Source: DATHGT01 sp035317605
GTDB taxonomy: Bacteria > Methylomirabilota > Methylomirabilia > Rokubacteriales > CSP1-6
Reading direction: 5' to 3'
Assembly: GCA_035317605.1 (NCBI GenBank)
Contig: DATHGT010000072.1
Location: 1-22,496 of the forward strand
Length of the DNA stretch: 22,496 nt
In this document: positions 13,623 to 20,712 of the stretch, one piece after another
How positions within the stretch are numbered: position 1 is the stretch's first letter
How the letters are laid out: the number at the start of each line of letters is the position of its first letter
The notes under the pieces: model-generated
The model's database searches: none
What the model saw: only the letters and a program-made list of their open reading frames with translations
What the model was told of the DNA's origin: nothing
Program-made: the position numbers and the translations under genes

Positions 13623-15547
13623 CGCCCTGCCTCCCGTGAGCCCGACTCCACGGCCCGATCCATGACGTCACCGGCGAGCACCCGCCGCAACCGCTCGCCC
13701 TCGAGGGTCTCGACCTGCTTGAGCTCGGCGGCTCCCGACACCAGCGCGGCCTTCTTGCTGGTGAGGATGCCGCGCACCCGATCCTGGATCCGCTCGAGCA
13801 TCTCGCGCACCTCGGCGTCGATGGCGCGGGCGGTGTCCTCGCTGAAATCGCGCTCGCCGCCCCAGCCCGGCACGCCCTTGAGGAACTGGGGCACGCGCTC
13901 GCCGTAGGTGGCCAGCCCCACGCGCTCCGACATGCCGTACTTCATCACCATGAGACGCGCGAAATCGGTGGCGCGTTCCAGGTCGTTGTGCGCGCCCGTC
14001 GAGACCTCGCCGTACACCAGCTCCTCGGCCACGCGGCCCCCCAGCAACACGGCGATCCGGTCTTCCAGCTCGCTGCGGGTCATGATGAAGCGATCCTCGG
14101 TGGGGAGCTGATACGTCATGCCGAGGGCGGCGATGCCCCGCGGAATGATGGTGACCTTGTGGACGGGATCGGCATGGGCGAGCGAGGCGGCCACGAAGGC
14201 GTGCCCCATCTCGTGGTGGGCCACGATGTCGCGCTCCTTGTCGGAGAGCACACGGCTCTTCTTCTCGAGTCCCGCCACCACCCGGTCGATCGCTTCTTCG
14301 AAGTCCGACATCTCGACGGCGTTCTTGTCCTTGCGCGCGGCCAGCAGCGCGGCTTCGTTGACGATGTTGGCGAGGTCGGCTCCCGCGAATCCCGGGGTGC
14401 GCGCCGCGATGACCCCGAGGTCGACGTTGGGGCCGAGCACGACCGCGCGCGCGTGCAGGCGAAGGATCGCCTCGCGTCCGCGGACGTCGGGCTTGTCGAC
14501 GACCACTTGCCGGTCGAAGCGACCAGGACGCAACAGGGCCTGGTCGAGCACCTCGGGACGGTTGGTGGCGGCGATGATGATCACGCCCTTGGAGGAATCG
14601 AAGCCGTCCATCTCGGCCAGGAGCTGGTTCAGGGTCTGCTCACGCTCGTCATGGCCGCCGACGAAGCCGGTGCTCCCGGCCCGCGACTTGCCGATCGCGT
14701 CCAGCTCGTCGATGAAGATGATGCAGGGCGCCTTGTCCTTGGCCTGCTCGAAGAGATCGCGCACCCGCGAGGCGCCCACGCCGACGAACATCTCCACGAA
14801 CTCCGAGCCCGAGAGCGTGAAGAACGGCACGTCGGCCTCGCCGGCGATCGCCCGCGCGAGCAGCGTCTTCCCAGTGCCCGGCTGCCCCACCAGGAGCACG
14901 CCCTTGGGAATGCGCCCGCCCAGACGCTGGTATTTCTTGGGGTTCTTCAGGAAGTCGACGATCTCGACCAGCTCGGCCTTGGCCTCGTCCACGCCGGCCA
15001 CGTCGCCGAACGTCGTCTTCAGCTCCTTGCGGTCGTAGATCTTGTGCTTGGAGCGGCCGAACGACAGAGCCTGGGTGGGGCCGCCGCCCACGCGCCGCAT
15101 GAGGAACATCCAGATCCCGATCATGACCGCGAGGGGAATCACCCAGCCGAAGAGCAGGTCCTTCCAGAAGGTCGTCTCGATGCGCCCGGCGAACTCGACC
15201 TTCTGCTTCTCGAGCTCGCTGATCAGCCACTGCTCGTCGATGCCGGGGATGCGCGTGACCGTGAACACGCGGAGATCCTGGTCGGTGCCCAGCACGTGCC
15301 GCAGGCGATCGCTGGCCCCGCTCGGCGGCGTCGGCAACGCTCCCGGCTTGGCCATCCCGCGGACCTCGCGCTCGGTGAGCGCGACCTTCTCGATCTGGCC
15401 GGCGCGCAGCAGCTCGAGGAACTTCGACATCGGCAGCTCGACCGTGCGGGGGGCGAGCAGCCACGACTGGAGCAGCGACAGCACGATGGCCGCCACGAGA
15501 ACGTAGACGAGTGAGAATTGGAAGCGCTGGGAAAGTCGAGGCTTCAT
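13619..15547 (-). CDS. ftsH: ATP-dependent zinc metalloprotease FtsH
   Basis: A 642-residue inner-membrane AAA+ protease, normal length. Two membrane helices (about 11-31 and 132-150) flank a periplasmic domain. The AAA module has Walker A GQPGTGKT (221-228), pore loop MFVGVGA (253-259), Walker B IIFIDELDA (276-284) and the second region of homology around RPGRFDR (340-346). The zinc site is HEMGH (445-449), with Met in place of the commoner Ala, and Asp522 in GAHNDLERAT is the likely third ligand. It degrades unassembled membrane proteins and selected cytoplasmic ones. The ATG at 15547 has AGGA 7 nt upstream and a near-consensus promoter about 20 bp upstream. It leads an operon with the Do/HtrA protease (4-bp overlap) and an acyl-CoA isomerase-like gene. 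Confidence 0.97.
   Translation of the reverse strand: MKPRLSQRFQFSLVYVLVAAIVLSLLQSWLLAPRTVELPMSKFLELLRAGQIEKVALTEREVRGMAKPGALPTPPSGASDRLRHVLGTDQDLRVFTVTRIPGIDEQWLISELEKQKVEFAGRIETTFWKDLLFGWVIPLAVMIGIWMFLMRRVGGGPTQALSFGRSKHKIYDRKELKTTFGDVAGVDEAKAELVEIVDFLKNPKKYQRLGGRIPKGVLLVGQPGTGKTLLARAIAGEADVPFFTLSGSEFVEMFVGVGASRVRDLFEQAKDKAPCIIFIDELDAIGKSRAGSTGFVGGHDEREQTLNQLLAEMDGFDSSKGVIIIAATNRPEVLDQALLRPGRFDRQVVVDKPDVRGREAILRLHARAVVLGPNVDLGVIAARTPGFAGADLANIVNEAALLAARKDKNAVEMSDFEEAIDRVVAGLEKKSRVLSDKERDIVAHHEMGHAFVAASLAHADPVHKVTIIPRGIAALGMTYQLPTEDRFIMTRSELEDRIAVLLGGRVAEELVYGEVSTGAHNDLERATDFARLMVMKYGMSERVGLATYGERVPQFLKGVPGWGGERDFSEDTARAIDAEVREMLERIQDRVRGILTSKKAALVSGAAELKQVETLEGERLRRVLAGDVMDRAVESGSREAGR
13630..13635 (-). 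promoter_or_regulatory. Ribosome binding site of the Do/HtrA gene
   Basis: GGGAGG on the minus strand lies within the last codons of ftsH, 7 nt before the ATG at 13622. It decides the first of two adjacent ATG codons and supports translational coupling. Confidence 0.7.
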
Positions 15548-15565
15548 CGACCGATCCTGGCCCCG

Positions 15566-15594
15566 ATGCTATCGCCGGGGTAGGGGTGTGTCAA
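15566..15594 (-). promoter_or_regulatory. Sigma70 promoter of the ftsH operon
   Basis: On the minus strand a perfect -35 box TTGACA (15594-15589), a 17-bp spacer and TAGCAT (15571-15566, 4 of 6) precede ftsH. The predicted start of transcription near 15559 leaves a leader of about 12 nt that still holds AGGA. Confidence 0.7.
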
Positions 15595-15623
15595 ACTTGC
15601 CGCCGTTCTTTTCCCTTGACACA
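15587..15623. repeat. Inverted repeat joining the two divergent -35 boxes
   Basis: TGTGTCAA (15587-15594) and TTGACACA (15616-15623) are perfect reverse complements separated by 21 bp. They include the two divergent -35 boxes plus two extra bases each. Part of this symmetry follows from both being consensus -35 boxes; the extra CA on each side is additional. A further GTTTGACC at 15631-15638 nearly mirrors TGTCAAAC at 15589-15596. Confidence 0.6.
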
Positions 15624-15644
15624 TCAGCATGTTTGACCTAAAAA
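15616..15644 (+). promoter_or_regulatory. Sigma70 promoter of the respiratory cluster
   Basis: A perfect -35 box TTGACA (15616-15621), a 17-bp spacer and TAAAAA (15639-15644, 4 of 6) face rightwards. The predicted leader to the ATG at 15734 is about 80 nt and ends in GGGGAG at 15720-15725, 8 nt before the start. The leader holds a weak GGAAC/GTTCC inverted repeat but no riboswitch I can recognise. Confidence 0.7.
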
Positions 15645-15733
15645 CTGGCGAAGATCGCATGTGACTTTCGGAACAAGCTCGTCTGAGTGAGGGTTCCAAC
15701 GTCTCACGTAGTTCGCGGTGGGGAGCCAGATCG

Positions 15734-17509
15734 ATGAAGACGTCCAGCGGCAGTCGCCTGGCCGCGGGCGCGCTTCTTCTCCTCGTCGCGCTCGTGCTCG
15801 CCGTCGCGCTCGTCCCCGCCGACGCCCAGGACGCCGCCAAGGAGCCCGCGTACCGCAACTTCCCCGTGCTCGGCTCGCGCCTGGCCGTGTGGGCGGTCGC
15901 CCAGCTGCACCTGAACTTCGCCGCCTTCATCCTGGGCTGCCCGATCTTCGCCCTCATCATCGAGATCATCGGCTGGCGCACCCGCGACGAGAAGTACGAC
16001 TGGCTCGCCCACGAGTTCGTCAAGCTGACCTTCGCGGCGTTCTCCACCACCGCGCTGCTCGGCGCGCTCCTGCTGTTCATCTTCGTCGGCTACTATCCGA
16101 AGTTCTGGGCGTACATGACGTCGATCTTCTTCCCGACGTACTGGGTGTATGCGCTGCTGTTCTTCGCCGAGACCTTCGCGGTCTACCTCTGGTACTACGG
16201 CTGGGACTGGCTCAGCGGGCCGCGCAAGTGGATCCACGTGAGCCTGGGCGTGCTCTCGAACCTCATCGGCACCGCGATCCTCGTGGTCGCCAACTCCTGG
16301 GTGACGTTCATGATGTCGCCGGCCGGGCTCACCGAGTCCGGCGCGCTCAAGGGGTCGGTGTGGGCGGCCATGAACAACTTCACGTGGATGCCCATCAACA
16401 TCCACCGGCTCATCGCCAACATCGTGTTTGGCGGCACGATCGCCGCGGCGTACGCGGCCTTCCGGTTCCTCTCGGCCGAGACCGACGAGGAGCGCGCGCG
16501 CTACGACTGGATGGGGTACATCGGCAACTTCGTCGCGCTCTCGGCGTTCATCGTGCTGCCGTTCGCGGGCTACTGGCTGGGCCGGGAAATCTACGCGTTC
16601 AACCAGACCATGGGCATCACGATGATGGGCGGGTTCATGTCGTGGCTGTGGATCATCCAGGCCATCCTCATCGGCATCCTCTTCCTCGGCTCCAACTACT
16701 ACCTGTGGCTCGGGATGGAGCGCATCCCCGGCTCCGAGCGATATCGCAAGTTCGTGCCCCCGATGCTGCTGGTGCTCACCATCGGCTTCATCGTGTGGGC
16801 GACCCCGCGCAGCATGGTGGTCACGCTCGACGAGGCGCGGGCCATGGGCGGGACCCACCACCCGTTCCTCGGCTTCTTCGGCGTGATGTCGGCCAAGAAC
16901 ACCGTCGTCAACCTGATGATCCTGACCACGTTCCTGTCCTTCGTGCTCTACCGCCGGGCCAACCGGGTGTCGACCAAGCCCTGGACGAAGACGGGCATGC
17001 TCCTGCAGTGGGCGGCCTTCTTCGTGGCCGCGGCCGTGGTGGTCTTCTACGGTGTCTACGGGTACTTCGTCGAGTCGATGGTGCGCATCGGCTTCTCGGT
17101 GTACCAGGTCGTCGCGGTGCTGGCCGCCATCGTGGTCGTCATGGCCATCGACATTCCCATGTTCAAGGGCGCCCGCTCGACGGGGACGATCCGCTGGGGC
17201 ACCATCGCTCCCCGCTCGCAGTACGTGCTGATCCTGCTCGCGGTGACCTTCACCTGGCTCATGGGGCTGATGGGCTTCGCGCGCTCCGGCATCCGCCAGC
17301 ACTGGCACGTGTACGCGGTGCTGCGCGACACCTCCCCCGAGGCGGTGACGCCCGCGCTCGGCTACGCCGCCAACGTGATCACGGTGGTCACGATCGTGTT
17401 CTTCCTGCTCGTGAGCTTCATCTTCTGGCTCGGCGGGCTCAGCGAGCGCGGCAAGGCCGGCGCCCACGCGGCCCCGGTGATCGCCGGCGGCAGCGATCCC
17501 CGACCGTAA
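15734..17509 (+). CDS. CydA-like cytochrome bd quinol oxidase subunit I homologue
   Basis: A 591-residue integral membrane protein related to CydA (about 520 residues), the subunit that binds hemes b558, b595 and d and oxidises quinol. The best matching stretch is residues 140-200: FFAETFAVYLWYYGWDWL with a conserved glutamate (146), then SNLIGTAILVVANSWVTFMM, as in CydA. His224 in NIHRLIANIVFGG fits the heme b558 histidine, and His59 in QLHLNFA may fit the N-terminal heme ligand. Unlike CydA it starts with an apparent cleavable signal or extra helix (residues 9-32 ending ADA-QDA), and it has a histidine pair (375-376) and a RQHWH segment (521-525) of unknown role. No cydB follows; cytochrome c genes do. 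It may therefore pass quinol electrons to cytochrome c rather than to oxygen (inference). A good GGGGAG ribosome site decides the start. Confidence 0.85.
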   Translation: MKTSSGSRLAAGALLLLVALVLAVALVPADAQDAAKEPAYRNFPVLGSRLAVWAVAQLHLNFAAFILGCPIFALIIEIIGWRTRDEKYDWLAHEFVKLTFAAFSTTALLGALLLFIFVGYYPKFWAYMTSIFFPTYWVYALLFFAETFAVYLWYYGWDWLSGPRKWIHVSLGVLSNLIGTAILVVANSWVTFMMSPAGLTESGALKGSVWAAMNNFTWMPINIHRLIANIVFGGTIAAAYAAFRFLSAETDEERARYDWMGYIGNFVALSAFIVLPFAGYWLGREIYAFNQTMGITMMGGFMSWLWIIQAILIGILFLGSNYYLWLGMERIPGSERYRKFVPPMLLVLTIGFIVWATPRSMVVTLDEARAMGGTHHPFLGFFGVMSAKNTVVNLMILTTFLSFVLYRRANRVSTKPWTKTGMLLQWAAFFVAAAVVVFYGVYGYFVESMVRIGFSVYQVVAVLAAIVVVMAIDIPMFKGARSTGTIRWGTIAPRSQYVLILLAVTFTWLMGLMGFARSGIRQHWHVYAVLRDTSPEAVTPALGYAANVITVVTIVFFLLVSFIFWLGGLSERGKAGAHAAPVIAGGSDPRP

Positions 17510-18307
17510 ATGCGAGTCCCCGTCGGCGCGAAGGTCGGGTTGTTTGCGCTCATCGTGATGGGCGGATACTCGTACTTCGCGAACTCGATTCCGCAGATCG
17601 AGTCCAAGCCGCCGCAAGAACTGTCGCTCGAGGGCGGCAACGTCACGCCCGCCCAGCTCGTGAAGGCCGGCGAGGAGATCTTCAAGACCAAGGGCACCTG
17701 CGAGATCTGCCATCGCATCGGCCAGAAGGGGACGCGCGCTCCGGACCTGGCGGGCGTCGGCGGGCGGGCGGCCAAGACGAAGCCGGGGATGAGCGCGAAG
17801 CAATACATCATGGAGTCGTTGCTCCAGCCCGGCGGCTACCTGGTCGAGGGCTATCCCAACATCATGCCGATGGTCGACAAGCCGCCGATCGGGTTGAATC
17901 GCTCGGAGGTGTGGGCGCTGACGGCCTTCCTCGAGTCGCTGGGCGGCACCGTCGACGTCACCCTCAACGACATCCCGGCGTCCGTGGGCTCGGCCGCCGC
18001 CGGTGGAGCTTCCCCGGAAATCAAGATCCCCGGCGACCCCAAGTCGGGCGAAGCGCTGTTCCAGGCCAAGGCCGGATGCATCGCCTGCCACAAGGCCGGC
18101 AAGGTCGGCGCCTCACCCGTCGGGCCGGACCTCTCGCAGATCGCCAAGATCCAGACCCCGGACTACATCATGAAGAAGATCCTCGACCCCAAGGGTATGG
18201 GCACCGTGGCCGGCTTTCCGCCGGGCGTGATGCCGCAGACGTTCGGCCAGGCGCTGACGGCCAAGGAGTTCATGGACGTCGTGGCGTTCCTCCTCACCCT
18301 CAAGTGA
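17510..18307 (+). CDS. Membrane-anchored diheme cytochrome c
   Basis: A 265-residue protein with an uncleaved-looking N-terminal helix (8-24) and two cytochrome c domains facing the periplasm. Heme motifs are CEICH (64-68) and CIACH (190-194). Candidate sixth-ligand methionines are Met119 or Met121 (NIMPMV) in domain 1 and the Met of GVMPQTF, about 45 residues after the second heme motif, in domain 2. The two halves look like a duplication, joined by a Gly/Ala-rich linker (160-168). The ATG directly abuts the TAA of the CydA-like gene, with no spacer, so translation is probably coupled. It is the likely first electron acceptor from the CydA-like protein. Confidence 0.93.
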   Translation: MRVPVGAKVGLFALIVMGGYSYFANSIPQIESKPPQELSLEGGNVTPAQLVKAGEEIFKTKGTCEICHRIGQKGTRAPDLAGVGGRAAKTKPGMSAKQYIMESLLQPGGYLVEGYPNIMPMVDKPPIGLNRSEVWALTAFLESLGGTVDVTLNDIPASVGSAAAGGASPEIKIPGDPKSGEALFQAKAGCIACHKAGKVGASPVGPDLSQIAKIQTPDYIMKKILDPKGMGTVAGFPPGVMPQTFGQALTAKEFMDVVAFLLTLK

Positions 18308-18314
18308 TCAGGCC

Positions 18315-19067
18315 ATGAACCTCCTCCGATCACGCTTCTTCCAGGCCGTCCTGATCCTGGTGGTCGCGTTCTGCCTCTTGCGCTTCGGCATCCGCCCGCC
18401 CGCGCCCTATAGCGTGATCAAGATCTACATGCTGGTCGTCGTCCTGGCCGTGCTGATCTACGTCTCGGCCGACGTGGACTCGTGGCGGAGCTTCGTGCGC
18501 CCGATCCGCTCGACGCTCATGGATCCGAACCGGCGTCTCCTGCGGCTCGTGCTGGCCGTGATTCTGCCGATCCTGCTCGGTTACTACGCGTACAGCCAGG
18601 CCGCGGCCAAGCCGCAGGCGCCCCCCGAGCTGCGCGCGGTCCATCCGGCGCCGCCGGGATCGATCCAGTTCCGGGGCAAGGACATCAACATCTCCGGCGT
18701 GGAGAATCCGCTGCGCAAGGATCAGGCGAAGTTCAAGGAGCACGTGGCCGCGGGCGGCGCCACGTACATCCGCAACTGCATGTACTGTCACGGCGACAAC
18801 CTCGACGGGCAAGGCCACTTCGCCAAGGGCTTCAACCCGCCGCCGGCCAACTTCCAGGACCCGGGAACGATCGCGATGCTCCAGGAGGCCTACTTGTTCT
18901 GGCGCATCGCCAAGGGCGGGCCCGGACTTCCCAAGGAATCGACGCCGTGGAACTCCGTGATGCCCGCGTGGGAAGACCGGCTGACCGAGGAGCAGATCTG
19001 GCAAGTGATCATGTATCTCTACGACGCGACCGGCCAGCAGCCGCGGAGATGGGAGACGTCCCACTAG
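18315..19067 (+). CDS. Monoheme cytochrome c with three-helix membrane anchor
   Basis: A 250-residue protein. Three hydrophobic helices (about 8-25, 33-51 and 76-93) form a membrane module, followed by a single cytochrome c domain with heme motif CMYCH (155-159) and probable ligand Met216 in NSVMPAW. The first two thirds of the anchor resemble no quinone-binding family I can name. A bare AGG is the only hint of a ribosome site, 7 bp after the previous stop codon. Such an anchor suggests it is a fixed subunit of a membrane complex rather than a mobile carrier (inference). Confidence 0.9.
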   Translation: MNLLRSRFFQAVLILVVAFCLLRFGIRPPAPYSVIKIYMLVVVLAVLIYVSADVDSWRSFVRPIRSTLMDPNRRLLRLVLAVILPILLGYYAYSQAAAKPQAPPELRAVHPAPPGSIQFRGKDINISGVENPLRKDQAKFKEHVAAGGATYIRNCMYCHGDNLDGQGHFAKGFNPPPANFQDPGTIAMLQEAYLFWRIAKGGPGLPKESTPWNSVMPAWEDRLTEEQIWQVIMYLYDATGQQPRRWETSH

Positions 19068-19068
19068 T

Positions 19069-20604
19069 ATGTGGCGGACGACGATAAGGGCCCATCTGCG
19101 TCGTTGCCTCCTCGCTCCTCCCTGCGGCGTATGCGGCATACGCCTCAGTCGTCGCTCGTCGGCGCCTAGCATCTGGACCCTTCTCGTCGTCCTACTTCTC
19201 GGCGCGGCGACCGAAGCCTGGGCGCAGGCCGGGGATGCGGGGGCGGGGAAGCCCGTCTACGAGCGGAAGTGCATGGGGTGTCATGGGGAGAAGGGAGACG
19301 GCAAGGGGCCGGCGGGCGAGTTGTTGAGACCGGCGCCGCGGGACTTCACGTCGGGGATCTACAAGATCCGGTCGACCTCGAACAAGGTCCCCGCCGACAA
19401 GGACATCTTCGACGTGATCACCCACGGCATGCCCGGCACCTCGATGCCGGCGTGGAAGGTGCTCTCCGAGAAGGACCGCTGGAACCTCGTGGCGTACCTC
19501 AAGAGTTTCGCTTCTGAGAAGTTCAAGGAGGCGCCGAAGAAACAGGAGCTGCCGAAGGAAGTGGCCTCGTCCGAGGCGTCGGTCAAGCGCGGCAAGGAGA
19601 TGTACGAGGCGATCGAGTGCAACAAGTGCCACGGCGCCGAGGGACGCGCCGACGGACCCTCCCGTCCGGAGCTGAAGGACGAGTGGGGCCACCCGATCGC
19701 GCCCGCCAACCTGACCAAGCGCTGGACGTTCCGCGGCGGCGCGAGCCGGACGGACATCGCCACGCGCCTGGCCACCGGCATCCTCGGCACCCCGATGCCC
19801 ACCTTCATCGACAGCGTGGAGAAGCCCGAGGACATCTGGCACCTGACCAACTACATCGCCTCGCTGAACGGCGAGAGCGTCGCCTACGCGACGCTGGTCA
19901 CGGGCAGCGCGGTGAAGGACGCGATCCCCGACGATCCCAACGCGGAGTTCTGGCGCAAGATGGCCGGCCAGAACATCCCGCTGATGGGCCAGGTGATCGT
20001 GGATCCGCGGAACTTCAATCCCGCCGTCGACCTCGTGTCGCTGCGGATCGCCTACAACGATCGAGAGATCGCGTTCCATCTGACCTGGGACGACCCGAGC
20101 GAGTCCAAGCCCGACGGCAAGGAGGTCTTCGCCGACGCGGTCTCGCTCCAGTTCCCCCCCGCGCTGGGCCCCGGCACCGAGCGCCCGTACTTCCTCATGG
20201 GTGATGACGGAGACGCGGTCTACCAGCTCCGCTGGGAGGGGGGCAAGGGCGCGCTCGAAGTCACGGCCAACGGCCCCGCCAAGATCAAGGAGCTGGGGGG
20301 GTCGGAGGCGACGGCCAAGAGTGCCTTCCGCGACGGCCAATACCGGGTCGTGATCAAGCGTCCGCTGGTCAGCAAGGACGCGAATCGACTGACGTTCCGA
20401 CCCGGCGTGTTCACCCCGATCGCGTTCGGCGCGTGGGACGGCGGAGCGGGGGAGACCGGGACCAAGATGTCGCTGACCTCATGGTACTATCTGCGCCTGG
20501 AGGAGCCGCAGTCGAACCGGCGTTTCGTGATTCCTCCCGTGGTAGCCCTCCTCACCCTGGCGGCGATGCTGCTGGTGGTGCGTGTGGCGCAGGGGAGACG
20601 GTAA
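19069..20604 (+). CDS. Diheme cytochrome c fused to ethylbenzene-dehydrogenase-gamma-like heme domain
   Basis: A 511-residue secreted or anchored protein. Residues 35-52 are the hydrophobic core of a signal peptide (IWTLLVVLLLGAATEAWA). Two cytochrome c domains follow, with heme motifs CMGCH (68-72) and CNKCH (184-188) and probable ligands Met126 and Met243. Residues about 285-475 resemble the heme b-binding gamma subunit of ethylbenzene dehydrogenase and related type II DMSO reductases, including a PYFLMGD motif (373-379) like that carrying the axial Met. A C-terminal helix (487-505) anchors it. No molybdenum or iron-sulfur partner is in the window. The ATG at 19069 is the only standard start before the signal peptide and comes 1 nt after the previous stop. 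Residues 7-36 are encoded by a palindromic repeat, giving an unusually long n-region. Confidence 0.88.
   Translation: MWRTTIRAHLRRCLLAPPCGVCGIRLSRRSSAPSIWTLLVVLLLGAATEAWAQAGDAGAGKPVYERKCMGCHGEKGDGKGPAGELLRPAPRDFTSGIYKIRSTSNKVPADKDIFDVITHGMPGTSMPAWKVLSEKDRWNLVAYLKSFASEKFKEAPKKQELPKEVASSEASVKRGKEMYEAIECNKCHGAEGRADGPSRPELKDEWGHPIAPANLTKRWTFRGGASRTDIATRLATGILGTPMPTFIDSVEKPEDIWHLTNYIASLNGESVAYATLVTGSAVKDAIPDDPNAEFWRKMAGQNIPLMGQVIVDPRNFNPAVDLVSLRIAYNDREIAFHLTWDDPSESKPDGKEVFADAVSLQFPPALGPGTERPYFLMGDDGDAVYQLRWEGGKGALEVTANGPAKIKELGGSEATAKSAFRDGQYRVVIKRPLVSKDANRLTFRPGVFTPIAFGAWDGGAGETGTKMSLTSWYYLRLEEPQSNRRFVIPPVVALLTLAAMLLVVRVAQGRR
19088..19180. repeat. Palindromic repeat-like element inside a coding region
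   Basis: The core GGCGTATG-CGG-CATACGCC (19126-19144) is a perfect 8-bp stem with 3-nt loop, extended by CTG/CAG after one mismatch. Outer arms starting GGGCCCATCTGCG on the left and ending AGCATCTGGACCC on the right are loosely symmetric. The composition and symmetry resemble dispersed REP-like elements. It starts 20 nt into the cytochrome gene. No second copy was seen in this window. Confidence 0.5.
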
Positions 20605-20619
20605 AGCGTATATCGAGGA

Positions 20620-20642
20620 GCGCCACGGCTTCGCCGAGGCGC
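20620..20642 (+). terminator. Hairpin after the cytochrome/EBDH gene
   Basis: GCGCC-A-CGGC and GCCG-A-GGCGC form a stem of nine pairs with one A-A mismatch and a TTC loop, 15 nt after the TAA at 20604. It has no T tract. It may terminate partly, or process the transcript, before the cupredoxin gene. Confidence 0.45.
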
Positions 20643-20661
20643 GACGAATATCAGGGGGGCT

Positions 20662-20687
20662 TGGGGGGCCCGTGACTAGGCCCCCCA
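20662..20687 (+). terminator. G6/C6 hairpin before the cupredoxin-like gene
   Basis: TGGGGGGCC and GGCCCCCCA form a perfect 9-bp stem with an 8-nt loop, ending 11 nt before an excellent ribosome site. It is the second stem in the 108-bp gap, the widest gap within the cluster. Either the cluster is split here or the hairpin attenuates expression of the downstream genes. Confidence 0.5.
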
Positions 20688-20698
20688 CCCGGACAATC

Positions 20699-20704
20699 AG
20701 GAGG
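20699..20704 (+). promoter_or_regulatory. Consensus ribosome binding site of the cupredoxin-like gene
   Basis: AGGAGG lies 8 nt before the ATG at 20713. It is the best Shine-Dalgarno in the window and suggests high translation of this gene. Confidence 0.8.
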
Positions 20705-20712
20705 ACCGAACG

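Noticed and set aside
12144..15547. A sigma32-type promoter for ftsH, expected from its role
   Set aside because: The region before ftsH has a near-perfect sigma70 promoter and no CTTGAA/CCCCAT pair that I could find.
15645..15733. Riboswitch in the leader of the CydA-like gene
   Set aside because: Only weak 5-bp inverted repeats are present and no known aptamer pattern is visible.
15704..18091. A 795-codon minus-strand frame, and an 866-codon plus-strand frame, over the CydA-like and diheme cytochrome genes
   Set aside because: Both overlap genes with clear membrane and heme motifs and are full of Arg, Asp, His and Gly runs typical of shadow frames.
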